Source: BJHQ01 sp964654285 (GTDB lineage: Bacteria; Planctomycetota; UBA11346). Taken from it: DNA of 64,000 nt. Every line of letters starts with the position of its first letter. The stretch's first letter is position 1. Of this stretch, positions 26,250 through 34,669 are shown in pieces. A program made the translations under genes and the position numbers. The notes under the pieces were generated by a model. That model made no database searches and was not told the origin of the DNA. It worked only from the letters and a program-made list of their open reading frames with translations. The stretch is from positions 69,694-133,693 of the forward strand of contig CAZZJC010000007.1 in NCBI GenBank assembly GCA_964654285.1. Direction: 5' to 3'.

Positions 26250-29039
26250 ATGTCCATCCGCCTGTGGTCCTTCGTCCTCGCGACCCTGGTCGCGCTCACC
26301 GCCTGCGCTCGTTCCGGCGGCGACGCCGCGAAGGCGGTGACCTTCCCGGTCCGCACCGCCACGCTCGCCAACGGCCTGACCATCCACACGCTGGAGGACC
26401 GTTCGACCCCGATCGTCGCGGTGCAGGTCTGGTACAAGGTCGGCAGCGTCGACGAACCCGCCGGCCGTTTCGGCTTCGCGCATCTGTTCGAGCACCTGAT
26501 GTTCCGTGGCACCGACCGGTTGGGACCGGCCGACTTTATGGACCTGTTGCGGAAGGCGGGTGGCGGCTGCAACGCCTACACCACCTTCGACCGCACCGTC
26601 TACCACGAGACCGTGCCGGTGTCGCAGTTGCCGCTGGCCTTCTGGCTTGAGGCCGAACGCATGGCCTTCCTGACCATCGACCGCGACGGCTTCACCACCG
26701 AGCGCAAGGTGGTCGAGGAGGAGCTGCGCGTCGGCCGCGACGCGCCCTACGGCGATGCCGAGGAGAAACTGCTGCCCATCCTCACCGGCGCGCATCCCTA
26801 CGCCCATTCCCCGATCGGTTCGATCCGCGACCTGCGCTCGGCGACCCTGGCCGATGTGAAGGCCTGGTGGGAGCGATCCTATGTGCCCGACAACGCGGTG
26901 CTGATCGTCGTGGGCGACATCGGCCATGACGAGGTCGTGCGCCAGGCCCAGGCCGCCTTCGGCTGGATCCCGGCGGGTGGCGCCAGGCGGGCCGAGGCGC
27001 CGCTGCTCAAGCCCTTCGCCGCGGCGGCGCGCATCGACCTGAAGCTCGACAACGCTCCAGCGCCCGGAATCGGTCTGGTCTGGCGCACGCTGCCGACCGG
27101 GCACCCGGATGAACTCGCGCTCGGCCTGGCGGCGTCGATCCTGGGCGAAGGCGAAAGCAGCCGGCTGCATCGCGCCCTGGTCGCCGAGGGCAGCGCGGTG
27201 GCGGCGATGTCGTTCCAGTACACGTTGTCGCGCGGCGGCTTCACCGCGGCGGCGGCGTTGCTGGCACCGGTCGGCGGGGATCTCGACAAGGTCGAGAAGC
27301 GGCTTGCCGCCGAGGTCGCCGCGTTCCTGCGCGACGGCCCGAGCGCGGATGAGGTCGCCAAGGTGCGGACCCAGGCCCTGGTGAACCTCGTGCGCGGCAT
27401 GCAGGAGGTCGACGACAAGGCGGCGCAGATCGGCGAGGCGGTGACCTGCGGCGGCGGCCTGGACGAACTCAACGGCCGCCTGCAACGCCTGCGTGCGATC
27501 ACCGCCGAGGACATCCTCCGCGCCGCCCGCACCTGGCTTCCGCTCGACCATGCGTTGACCGTGCGGATCCCTGGAAAAAGCGTGATGTCCAGCCTCGCCG
27601 GGCTGTTCACCGGCGGCAAGGCCGGCGACAGCGCGGCCGAGACCGTCGCGGTCGATCCGGGCCCGGCGCCGGCGCGCGGTCGCGCCGGGGTCGTGCGTCC
27701 GGCGAGCGTGCCCGAGCGGGCGCCGTTCGCTCCCCCGGCCGGCGACTTCCGCCTGCCGGCCTGGCAGGAACGCCGCCTGGGCAACGGCCTGCGCGTCGTC
27801 GTGGTCGAGAACCACGAGACGCCGCTGGTGCAGGCGACGCTCGTCCTGCCCTATGGCAGCTGGGCCGAGGAGAAGCCGGGAGCGGCATCCCTCGCCATGG
27901 CCGTCCTCGCCAAGGGCGGCGCCGGTCGCGATGAGAAGGCCCAGGCGCTCGCCCTGGAATCGCGCGGCATCAGCCTGAACGGTTCCGCCGATCACGACTC
28001 CGCCAGCCTGGGCGCGTCGTTCCTCGCCGGCGCCGCCGATGAGGCCCTGCGTCTGCTCGGCGAGTCCGCCCTCGCGCCCAGCTTCCCGGCCAACGCCGTG
28101 ACCCTCCTCAAGACCCAGACCGCGACCGGCCTCGCCATGGAGGCGGTGGATCCCTCGTCGATCGCGGACCGGCTGCTCCAGCGCACCTTCTGGGGCGACC
28201 ATCCGTATGGCCGACGGGTGAGCGGCGAGGCCGACGAATGCCAGGCGATCAGCGGCGACGATCTGCGCCGCACCTGGGCGCGCATCGGCCGGGTCCAGGA
28301 CGCGTGCCTGGTGATCGTCGGCGACCTGCCTGCCCAGCGCGCCTTCGCCCTGGCCGAGGCGCATCTCGGTCACTGGGGGCCCGCCACCGGCGCCATCCCG
28401 GCCCCGCCCGCCGCCGCGCCGGCCCCGGCAGCCACGCGCATCCTGCTCAAGGATGCGCCCGGCGCGCTCCAGGCCCAGATCCGGGTTGCCGCTGGGGGCA
28501 TCACCGTATCCGACCCCGACGCCGCGATCGCCATCCTGGCCTCGGGGTATTTCGGCGGCTCGTTCGGCTCGCGCCTGAACAAGGCGATCCGCATCGACAA
28601 GGGGTCGACCTACGGCGCCTGGGGATCGTGGCATCGGCAGCGTTTCGCCGGCGATTTCAGCGCCGGATCGTTCTCGCGCACCGAGGTCGCGGTCGACACC
28701 GTGCAGACCATCCTCGCCGAGGTGAAGCGCCTGCGCGCGCAGCCGCCCAGCACGGATGAACTGGAACTGCAGCGCTCCTTCCAGCTCGGCGTCGCCCCGG
28801 CACGCTGCGAGACCCCGGCCCAGGTCGCCGGCATCCTCGCCGGCGCGGCGGCGCACGGCCTGCCCCTGGACCAGCTCGTCCGCAACCTGGCGCGCATCCG
28901 CACCGCCACCGCCGAGGACTGCATGCGCCTGATCGGCCGCACCGTCGATCCCGATCGCCTGCTCATCGTCGTGGTCGGCGACGCGGCGAAGCTGGAAGCG
29001 GGCCTCAAGGCGCTCGCCCCGGTCGAGGTCATCCGCTGA
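26250..29039 (+). CDS. Double-domain M16 zinc peptidase, lipoprotein
   Basis: 929 residues from the ATG at 26250 (GAGGA just upstream). A lipoprotein signal ends LVALTAC with Cys19, so it is anchored in a membrane and acts in the periplasm. The first M16 domain has the inverted zinc motif H78-x-x-E81-H82 (FAHLFEHLMF) and the distal Glu in ERKVVEEELR. A second M16 unit starts near residue 500 (RRLGNGLRVVVVENHETP) but has no HxxEH, so it is the inactive half that closes the clamshell, as usual in this family. It degrades peptides. The gene stands alone, ended by a strong hairpin at 29040-29070. Confidence 0.93.
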   Translation: MSIRLWSFVLATLVALTACARSGGDAAKAVTFPVRTATLANGLTIHTLEDRSTPIVAVQVWYKVGSVDEPAGRFGFAHLFEHLMFRGTDRLGPADFMDLLRKAGGGCNAYTTFDRTVYHETVPVSQLPLAFWLEAERMAFLTIDRDGFTTERKVVEEELRVGRDAPYGDAEEKLLPILTGAHPYAHSPIGSIRDLRSATLADVKAWWERSYVPDNAVLIVVGDIGHDEVVRQAQAAFGWIPAGGARRAEAPLLKPFAAAARIDLKLDNAPAPGIGLVWRTLPTGHPDELALGLAASILGEGESSRLHRALVAEGSAVAAMSFQYTLSRGGFTAAAALLAPVGGDLDKVEKRLAAEVAAFLRDGPSADEVAKVRTQALVNLVRGMQEVDDKAAQIGEAVTCGGGLDELNGRLQRLRAITAEDILRAARTWLPLDHALTVRIPGKSVMSSLAGLFTGGKAGDSAAETVAVDPGPAPARGRAGVVRPASVPERAPFAPPAGDFRLPAWQERRLGNGLRVVVVENHETPLVQATLVLPYGSWAEEKPGAASLAMAVLAKGGAGRDEKAQALALESRGISLNGSADHDSASLGASFLAGAADEALRLLGESALAPSFPANAVTLLKTQTATGLAMEAVDPSSIADRLLQRTFWGDHPYGRRVSGEADECQAISGDDLRRTWARIGRVQDACLVIVGDLPAQRAFALAEAHLGHWGPATGAIPAPPAAAPAPAATRILLKDAPGALQAQIRVAAGGITVSDPDAAIAILASGYFGGSFGSRLNKAIRIDKGSTYGAWGSWHRQRFAGDFSAGSFSRTEVAVDTVQTILAEVKRLRAQPPSTDELELQRSFQLGVAPARCETPAQVAGILAGAAAHGLPLDQLVRNLARIRTATAEDCMRLIGRTVDPDRLLIVVVGDAAKLEAGLKALAPVEVIR

Positions 29040-29070
29040 CCGCGCGGATCCTCAGGGGGGATCCGCGCGG
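29040..29070. terminator. Bidirectional terminator hairpin
   Basis: CCGCGCGGATCC (29040-29051) and GGATCCGCGCGG (29059-29070) form a perfect 12-bp stem with a 7-base loop. It begins one base after the M16 stop codon and faces the convergent glycosidase gene ending at 29114. Position and stem strength fit a shared terminator, though there is no T-run. Confidence 0.72.
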
Positions 29071-29113
29071 CGGATGGACGCCAGCCCATGAGACGGCCCG
29101 CAGGCGCCTGCGG

Positions 29114-30562
29114 TCACGCGACGATGAGCCGGACTGACACCTCTCCGGCGGCATCGGCCGGAATGGCCTCAGCCGGGCGACCGTCGACCAGCACGCGGTG
29201 ATCGCGACCCGGTTCGATGCGGAGATCGAGGGTGGCGTCCCGCCAGTGCAGACCGGTGAGCCGCATCGGCCCCGCAGTCGGCGGCAGGCTCGGCCGGATG
29301 CGCAGGCCATCCGGGCGCGGATCCAGACCGGCGAGGACGCGGATCGCCAGCCGCCACAGGGCGGTGGCGCCCCAGGTGGTACGCGGCTGGGACTTCCAGG
29401 CATGCACGGGATGGCCTTGGGCGGTGCCGACCCGCGGGCCGATGCACCAGGCATGCCAGTCCTCGGGCGCGCCGACGGTGATCTCCTGCACCCCGCCGTT
29501 CGGCAGACCGGTGTCGGGGTGGCAGCACTCGGTGAACTGGCCGTCGCGCACTGCCCGGCTGGTGAAGCGTTCGATGGTCCGCCAGGCCAGATCCGGCCGG
29601 CCGGTGCGGGCGGCGGCCTCGGCGACGAAGCCTTCGACGTGCGGCCAGATCAGACCGCTGTGCCGACCGACGCCGAGGCCGGCATAGCGGTCGTAGCCAG
29701 GGGTGACGCAGGGCAGGCCCGCCGGGGCGGTGGCGAGACGACCGACGTCGGGCAGCAGGCCGAACAGGCCGGCGAAGCCATGGCCCAGGCCCTCCTGGCG
29801 GTCGTCGCTGCCCCACCGGTCGACCAGGTAGCGGAACCGGCCCGCCTCGGGCATCCACAGGTGACGCATCAGGCCCGTGCGTACCCGTGCGGCCATGTCG
29901 GCGTGGTGGGGATCGGGATCCCGGCCCAGCCAGCGGTCCATCTCGCCCAGCACCGCGTAGGCCCGCTGATAGAGGCAGTTGGTCGACAGGCAGTGCATGG
30001 GCATGCCCTGGCCCACGGGATGCCGGTCGGCGGGGTGCGCATGCACCCAGTCGAGGATGCAGGATTTGCCGCCGGCATCCGCATAGCGGTCGGGATAGCC
30101 GGCCACGCCGTCCTGGAAGCACGCCGGTCCGCGGAACAGGCCCAGGTCCGGATCGAACTCGTCGCGTTCCATGCGCGCCAGCCACGCCACCGACACCTCG
30201 CGGGCCAGGATCAGGAACTGCCGGTCGCCGGTCCACAGGGCATGGTCCCAGGCGCCCAGCACCCACACCACCGCATCCCAATACTGGCCGCGCAGACGAT
30301 ATCCGTCCGGCCCAGTCACCACCTCGCCCAGCAACGTGTTCCGGGCCAGGTCCGGATGGGTCGCGTTCAGCATGTTCCAGCAATTGATCGCCGCATCCCG
30401 GGTCCACGCCTCGTAGGTCAGGCCCGCCATCAGCGCCGGGGTGCCGGGTGGCAGCAGCCCAACCCCGACCGGCCCCACATTGCCCAGCACATCGCCCAGG
30501 GCGACGCGGAGGGCGCGGTCGGTCGGCAGATCGCCGGTGGCGATGCCGGGGAGCGCAGCCAT
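29114..30562 (-). CDS. Six-hairpin (alpha/alpha)6 glycosidase-like protein
   Basis: 482 residues, no signal peptide. The sequence pattern is that of a six-hairpin glycosidase such as GH63/GH15/amylo-glucosidase: TYEAWTRDAAINCWNMLN, GQYWDAVVWVLGAWDHALWT, YAGLGVGRHSGLIWPHVEGF, then TTWGATALWRLAIRVLAGL and a small beta-sheet end. AGGA precedes the ATG. It likely cleaves a cytoplasmic oligosaccharide; which family and which sugar I cannot decide. It is divergent from an AraC regulator whose start is only 51 bp away, with a perfect inverted repeat between them. Confidence 0.78.
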   Translation of the reverse strand: MAALPGIATGDLPTDRALRVALGDVLGNVGPVGVGLLPPGTPALMAGLTYEAWTRDAAINCWNMLNATHPDLARNTLLGEVVTGPDGYRLRGQYWDAVVWVLGAWDHALWTGDRQFLILAREVSVAWLARMERDEFDPDLGLFRGPACFQDGVAGYPDRYADAGGKSCILDWVHAHPADRHPVGQGMPMHCLSTNCLYQRAYAVLGEMDRWLGRDPDPHHADMAARVRTGLMRHLWMPEAGRFRYLVDRWGSDDRQEGLGHGFAGLFGLLPDVGRLATAPAGLPCVTPGYDRYAGLGVGRHSGLIWPHVEGFVAEAAARTGRPDLAWRTIERFTSRAVRDGQFTECCHPDTGLPNGGVQEITVGAPEDWHAWCIGPRVGTAQGHPVHAWKSQPRTTWGATALWRLAIRVLAGLDPRPDGLRIRPSLPPTAGPMRLTGLHWRDATLDLRIEPGRDHRVLVDGRPAEAIPADAAGEVSVRLIVA

Positions 30563-30603
30563 GCCGGCATCCTATCCGGTTGGTCCGCCGGCGGATGCCG
30601 GCA
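30562..30603. promoter_or_regulatory. Perfect inverted repeat between glycosidase and araC
   Basis: TGCCGGCATCC (30562-30572) is mirrored exactly by GGATGCCGGCA (30593-30603) across 20 bp. It fills most of the 51-bp divergent space. Each arm also contains or borders the AGGA ribosome-binding site of one gene, so part of the symmetry may come from the two start regions. As an operator it could control both genes at once. Confidence 0.4.
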
Positions 30604-30613
30604 GGATGCGGCA

Positions 30614-31420
30614 ATGCCGGCAGATCTCCGCATCCGCCCCGATTTGCCGGTGATCTCCGATGGGCATCAGTTCCGGATCGGGGCCGCCCAGGTTCTTTTC
30701 GCCGGGGCCGGCCAGGTCCATCGTGTGCTGCTCATCGAGGATGCGGCGGTCACCATCGGGATCCAGGGCACGCGCAAGCGCCTGGATCCGCCCGTGCTGG
30801 CGCTGCTGCCTCCCGGGTGGCCAGGTCGGCTGCAGGTCGCGCGCGGCGCGTTCTGCTACCGCCTCGATCTCGACGCGGGTCCCGGGCTGGCGTCCCTTCT
30901 CGCTCCGGAAGCCGCGCCGATCCTTGCCGGCGCCGAGGTCGGACCGTGGCGCGGCGAGGTGATCGCCTTGGCGCAGCGCTGGTGGCGGTCCCTGGCCGAA
31001 CGCCGGCGCGCCGCCGTGCATATGGCCGCGCTGGTCCTGCGCATCGATGAGCATCGTCGATGCGCCGTGCCGCTCGATGATCTCGCCGGGCGATTCCAGG
31101 TCCTGGTGCGGACGCACCTGGGCAGCAACGAGCGGGCCGGCGATTTCGCCGCCCGTCTTGGCGTCAGCCGGGCGACGCTCGATCGCGCCATGGATGGCAG
31201 TTGCGGGATGACGGCCGCCGCATGGCTGCGCAGCGAACGCCTGCGGGTGGCTGCCGACCTGCTGCAGCGGACCGATCGTCGCTGGGATGAGATCGGGCGC
31301 AGCGTCGGCTTCCGCGATGCGGACAGCTTCGTCCGCGCCTTCCGGTGCCTGCATGGCGGCACGCCGCGCCATTGGCGACGGGTCGCCACGGCGCGGATGG
31401 CGGGGCCGGTCGCACCCTGA
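30614..31420 (+). CDS. AraC-family regulator, divergent from the glycosidase
   Basis: 268 residues from the ATG at 30614 (CAGGA upstream). The N-terminal domain is a short cupin-like region with little similarity to the other AraC proteins here. The C-terminal helix-turn-helix pair includes DFAARLGVSRATLDRAM and RRWDEIGRSVGFRDADSFVRAFRCLHGGTPRHWRR (seen in sections), the AraC family signature. It likely regulates the divergent glycosidase. It shares its 3' hairpin with the convergent epimerase-like gene. Confidence 0.86.
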   Translation: MPADLRIRPDLPVISDGHQFRIGAAQVLFAGAGQVHRVLLIEDAAVTIGIQGTRKRLDPPVLALLPPGWPGRLQVARGAFCYRLDLDAGPGLASLLAPEAAPILAGAEVGPWRGEVIALAQRWWRSLAERRRAAVHMAALVLRIDEHRRCAVPLDDLAGRFQVLVRTHLGSNERAGDFAARLGVSRATLDRAMDGSCGMTAAAWLRSERLRVAADLLQRTDRRWDEIGRSVGFRDADSFVRAFRCLHGGTPRHWRRVATARMAGPVAP

Positions 31421-31430
31421 CGGATCAGGG
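31415..31430. terminator. Hairpin across convergent stop codons
   Basis: CCCTGA-CGGA-TCAGGG forms a 6-bp stem covering the stop codons of the araC gene (ending 31420) and of the epimerase-like gene (ending 31425). It may serve both as a weak terminator; no T-tract. Confidence 0.4.
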
Positions 31431-32300
31431 CGACGGGTGATACCCGTAGCGGAGCGTCCACGCCGCAGTCTCGCCATCCTGCCAGGCGCGGGCGAGGTAG
31501 GGCTCGACGCTGTAGGCGCGCGCGGTGGCGTAGATGACCAGCTTGTCGAGCGGCCGGTCGAGGTGCAGATCCAGGCGGCCGCCACCCAGGCGCGGATCGA
31601 GGTGCAGGCGCACCGGGTCGCTCGAGCCCCACATCCCGCCCACGGCCGAGAATCCGCCGGTCGGCCCCGCATGCAGGCGGCCCGCTTCGTCACGCGCGAA
31701 ACCCTTGGGCAATGGCGCGGGGGCAGGGAACTCCTGGCCGATGCCGGCGCCGTCGCTCTGGGCGAGGAACGGATGCGCGAACCAGATCACCGGGTGGCTC
31801 CAGGGCACGTCCAGCCGCAGTTCCGTGCGGCTGGTCAATCCCTGGTCGTCCAGGCGCAGCTCGCGCACCAGGGCATACCCGTAGGTTTTCCCCGCGATGA
31901 GCAGCCGGTCGCTGCACGTGGCCCGCAGGTGGTCGGATCCGACCTCGAAGCGCCAGTCCACGGTTCCTGTCAGCGGCCCGCCCGCCTGGGGCCAGCCGTC
32001 GCCGTGGCGAGCCAGGCGGCCGGCGCCGATGCGCAGGAACGGCTCATTTTCGGCGCAGGCGTGGAAACCCAACGGCCCCTCGAAGACCTCGGGCAGACCC
32101 TCGCCGACATAGGGATCCCAGGCCGCCTGCGGCCGGGCGCTGAGGACGCGGTCGCGGTGGCGCAGCTCGGACACGTAGCCGCCGTGCACATACCGGGCGC
32201 CGAGCGCGTGCGGATCCGGGCGCGGATCGAACACCCGTGCCGTCCAGGGCCCGTGGACGAGGGTGAAGCAGGGCAGCGCGGGTTCAGGCTGATCGGGCAT
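31425..32300 (-). CDS. Aldose-1-epimerase-like (galactose mutarotase fold) protein
   Basis: 291 residues from the ATG at 32300 (MPDQPEPALP); 33 further upstream codons look non-coding and overlap the divergent gene. The sequence is beta-rich with the pattern of galactose-mutarotase-like sandwiches: ARYVHGGYVSELRH, VFEGPLGFHACAENEPFLRIGAG, WSHPVIWFAHPFLAQ, then LDKLVIYATARAYSVEPYLA. The conserved His in WFAHPFL would fit the family's catalytic or binding His. The role may be anomer conversion of the sugar released by neighbouring glycosidases. The call rests on fold-like pattern, not on strict motifs. Confidence 0.6.
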   Translation of the reverse strand: MPDQPEPALPCFTLVHGPWTARVFDPRPDPHALGARYVHGGYVSELRHRDRVLSARPQAAWDPYVGEGLPEVFEGPLGFHACAENEPFLRIGAGRLARHGDGWPQAGGPLTGTVDWRFEVGSDHLRATCSDRLLIAGKTYGYALVRELRLDDQGLTSRTELRLDVPWSHPVIWFAHPFLAQSDGAGIGQEFPAPAPLPKGFARDEAGRLHAGPTGGFSAVGGMWGSSDPVRLHLDPRLGGGRLDLHLDRPLDKLVIYATARAYSVEPYLARAWQDGETAAWTLRYGYHPSP

Positions 32301-32373
32301 GGCATCAGGATGGATCGCGTCGGGTGGAGCCAAGCGGCGGCGTGGCGCTGCGGATCTCCCCGCTTTCCTCGCC

Positions 32374-32958
32374 ATGCCGACGTCCAGCATCCCGCCCATG
32401 CTTGAGCTCAGCCGCGAAATCCTCGCCGAGGTCCAGGGCCTGCTCGACCGGGTCCGCCCGGCCGAGGTCGAGGAGGCCTACCGTCGCATCACGTCTTCGC
32501 CGCGGGTGTTCGCGTATGCGACGGGCCGTTCCGGATTCGTGCTGTGCGGTTTCATCATGCGCCTCAACCATCTCGGTCTGCCGGCGTTCTTCGTCGGCGA
32601 GGCCTCGACCCCGCCGCTGCGCACCGGCGACCTGCTGGTCGTGATGTCGGGCTCGGGCACCACCGCGACGACCTTGGGCGCGGCGATGGAATCGGTGCGC
32701 CATGGCGCGTCGGTGGTGGCCCTGGTCGGCAGCCGGATCTCGCCCCTGGCCCAGATCGCCGGCGCGGTGGTCGAGCTGCCGGCGCCGCACAAGCGCGGAG
32801 CCGCCGCCACCGGCGCGGTCGCGAGTCAGCAGACCGCCGGCAGCCTGTTCGAACAGGGCTGCTTCTTCCTGCTGGAGGCCATGGTCATGCGGCGTCACCG
32901 TGAACTGGGCCAGGATACGCAGCAGGCCTTGAAACGGCACGCCAACGTCGAGGCCTGA
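32374..32958 (+). CDS. SIS-domain sugar isomerase, 6-phospho-3-hexuloisomerase type
   Basis: 194 residues from the ATG at 32374; a second ATG at 32398 is equally possible, and neither has a clear ribosome-binding site. Single SIS domain with FAYATGRSGFVLCGFIMRL, then GEASTPPLRTGDLLVVMSGSGTT, the phosphosugar-binding Ser/Thr cluster, and a helical end with QTAGSLFEQGCFFLLEAMV. This matches 6-phospho-3-hexuloisomerase, which interconverts 3-hexulose-6-phosphate and fructose-6-phosphate in the ribulose monophosphate pathway. The partner hexulose-phosphate synthase is not nearby, so another ketose phosphate may be the substrate. It lies 7 bp upstream of the sigma-factor gene. Confidence 0.85.
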   Translation: MPTSSIPPMLELSREILAEVQGLLDRVRPAEVEEAYRRITSSPRVFAYATGRSGFVLCGFIMRLNHLGLPAFFVGEASTPPLRTGDLLVVMSGSGTTATTLGAAMESVRHGASVVALVGSRISPLAQIAGAVVELPAPHKRGAAATGAVASQQTAGSLFEQGCFFLLEAMVMRRHRELGQDTQQALKRHANVEA

Positions 32959-32965
32959 CCCGGTC

Positions 32966-33583
32966 GTGTCCGATCAGCCCGGCCCGGTAAGGAATCCGCC
33001 CCCACCGGCGTCACCAGGGGCGATGGAAGCGATCCTCGCCACCCCCCAGGCCCTGCCGGCCGATCCGCGTGAAGCCGCCGCCGAACTGATCCGGCGCGAG
33101 GAAGGCGGCCTGCGCCGGGTCATCGCGCGTTATGTCCACGATGCCGCCAGCGTGGATGACGTCTTCCAGGAGGTCTCGCTCAAGGTGCTGCGCCGGATCG
33201 ATTCCGTCCGCGATCCCCTGGCGATCCGCGGCTGGCTCTTCCAGACCGCGCGCAATGCCAGCCTCGACTGGCTGCGGCGCCAGGACCGCCGGCCCGACCG
33301 TTCGGACGTGCTCGCAGACACCCGCACGGCGGTCGGCGACGATGCACGATCCCCCTGCGAACAGTTCCTCACCAGCGAACGGCTGGTCGCGGTGCGCCGC
33401 GCCCTCGACGAACTGCCGGAAAGCCAGCGCGAGGCCATCCTGCTCCGCATCGAGCAGGGCCTCGATCACGCCGCCATCGCCCAGCGCCTGGGCATCAGCC
33501 GGGGCGCGGTCGAGGTCCGCCTCTGCCGGGGCCGCGCCGCGCTCAAGGACCGCCTCGAAGCGATCCTGGGAGGCGACCTGTGA
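32966..33583 (+). CDS. ECF-family RNA polymerase sigma factor
   Basis: 205 residues from a GTG at 32966; an ATG at 33023 is an alternative and would still keep both sigma regions. Region 2 reads VIARYVHDAASVDDVFQEVSLKVLR, then IRGWLFQTARNASLDWLRRQ; region 4 reads LPESQREAILLRIEQGLDHAAIAQRLG then SRGAVEVRLCRGRAAL. It directs RNA polymerase to a small regulon on an envelope signal. It overlaps the next gene by 4 bp (GTGA), which encodes a zinc-finger membrane protein, the usual sigma/anti-sigma pair. Confidence 0.93.
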   Translation: MSDQPGPVRNPPPPASPGAMEAILATPQALPADPREAAAELIRREEGGLRRVIARYVHDAASVDDVFQEVSLKVLRRIDSVRDPLAIRGWLFQTARNASLDWLRRQDRRPDRSDVLADTRTAVGDDARSPCEQFLTSERLVAVRRALDELPESQREAILLRIEQGLDHAAIAQRLGISRGAVEVRLCRGRAALKDRLEAILGGDL

Positions 33584-34152
33584 ACCATCCCCATTCCGTC
33601 GCCGGCACCCCACCCCACCCCACCGCCCTGACCTGCGAGGAGGTCGAGGGGCTGCTGCCGCTGGTCGCCGATGACGCGGTCGACCCCGATGGCGATCCCG
33701 CGCTGTTCGCGCATCTCGCCCACTGCACCCGCTGCCAGGACAGCCTCGCTCGCCACGATCTGGTCTCGCTCGCGCTCGCACGGCGACCCCAGGCCGCGAC
33801 CGCCAAGCCGCCCCTGCGCCTCCCCGTCCGCCTGCTCGCCGCGGCCGGCATCATCCTGGCGCTGGGCGTCCTCGGTGTGGCGATCGCGCGTCAGGCGGCC
33901 GGGAATCCCACGGAGTCCCTGGCCGCGCAGCCGAAATCCCCGTCGGGTACCGTAGCCCCGGTGCCGCCCGTGCTTGAGGTCGCGGCCGTCCCGGTCGTCG
34001 ATCCGCCCCGCGTCTATCGCGTGCGCGGCGGCGATCCCGCCCGGCCGCTCTACCTCATCGTCGATGATCAGGGCTCGACCGTGGTCGATCCGCACGGTGG
34101 CGACGGTCGCAGCGCATCGGGCCGCGGCGACGCGGTGCCGGTGCGGTACTGA
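33580..34152 (+). CDS. Zinc-finger membrane anti-sigma factor
   Basis: 190 residues, GTG start overlapping the sigma stop. The N-terminus has a zf-HC2-like motif (LTCEEVEGLLPLV then HLAHCTRCQDSL, giving H-x3-C-x2-C). One membrane helix (about 83-103: LLAAAGIILALGVLGVAIA) leads to a periplasmic part of about 85 residues with Pro/Val-rich spacers and YLIVDDQGSTVVDP. It probably binds and holds the ECF sigma factor at the membrane until an envelope signal releases it. No known sensor domain is recognisable in the periplasmic part. Confidence 0.78.
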   Translation: MNHPHSVAGTPPHPTALTCEEVEGLLPLVADDAVDPDGDPALFAHLAHCTRCQDSLARHDLVSLALARRPQAATAKPPLRLPVRLLAAAGIILALGVLGVAIARQAAGNPTESLAAQPKSPSGTVAPVPPVLEVAAVPVVDPPRVYRVRGGDPARPLYLIVDDQGSTVVDPHGGDGRSASGRGDAVPVRY

Positions 34153-34210
34153 CCTCTGGAACGTTGATCTCGGTCATGGAGGACCGCCCCGACGCGGCCA
34201 GGATCCAGGC

Positions 34211-34522
34211 GTGAGCGCACGCCTCGACCGTGAACGCCGCACCATCGCCGCGATGATCGCGCTGCACTGCCGGCGTGCACACGGCACGGCCACGTTGTGT
34301 CCCGTCTGCGCCGACCTGCATCGGTATGCCCAGAGCCGCCTCGACCACTGTCCCTATACCGTGAAACCGACCTGCGCCCGATGCCCGATCCATTGCTACC
34401 GCCCGGACCGGCGGGAACAGGTACGCGCGGTCATGCGCAGTGCTGGGCCGTGGATGCTGTGGTACCACCCTTGGCTGACGCTGCGGCATTGGGTCGATGC
34501 GTGGAATCCGCCCGTGCGCTAG
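34211..34522 (+). CDS. YgbA-like (nitrous oxide-stimulated promoter family) protein
   Basis: 103 residues from a GTG at 34211; the upstream frame is open but overlaps the anti-sigma gene in another frame. The conserved core is plain: ALHCRRAHG, LCPVCADLHRYAQSRLDHCPY, KPTCARCPIHCYRPDRREQV then VMRSAGPWMLWYHPWLTLRH. Seven cysteines suggest metal or Fe-S binding. In enteric bacteria ygbA belongs to the nitric-oxide-responsive NsrR regulon; the biochemical role is not established. It starts 59 bp after the anti-sigma gene and may be transcribed with it. Confidence 0.87.
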   Translation: MSARLDRERRTIAAMIALHCRRAHGTATLCPVCADLHRYAQSRLDHCPYTVKPTCARCPIHCYRPDRREQVRAVMRSAGPWMLWYHPWLTLRHWVDAWNPPVR

Positions 34523-34544
34523 GCAAGAGACGCGGTAACCCGTC

Positions 34545-34632
34545 GATGTGGACATCGCCGCTCCAATGGAGACGGCGTTCTCCACATCGCCGTCGGTATC
34601 CGAAAGGCTCGTCGAGGTGGACACCGACGCTC
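34545..34632. repeat. Nested palindromic (REP-like) element
   Basis: GATGTGGA (34545-34552) pairs with TCCACATC (34581-34588); inside are CGCCG/CGGCG and CTCCA-A-TGGAG, giving a nearly complete 44-base hairpin. A second hairpin follows: CGTCGGT near 34591 with ACCGACG near 34622. A related direct copy (GTGGACACCGACGCTCC against GTGGACATCGCCGCTCC) shows both parts derive from one unit. It occupies the spacer between two convergent genes and could also serve as terminator. Confidence 0.55.
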
Positions 34633-34669
34633 CATAAGGCGGCGCAGTCGGGCTGGGGCGCAAGTCTCG

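Noticed and set aside
25872..28856. A 994-codon leftward frame covering the M16 peptidase region
   Set aside because: Only its last 38 codons look like a real protein, with their own start and Shine-Dalgarno; the rest is antisense to the clear M16 gene.
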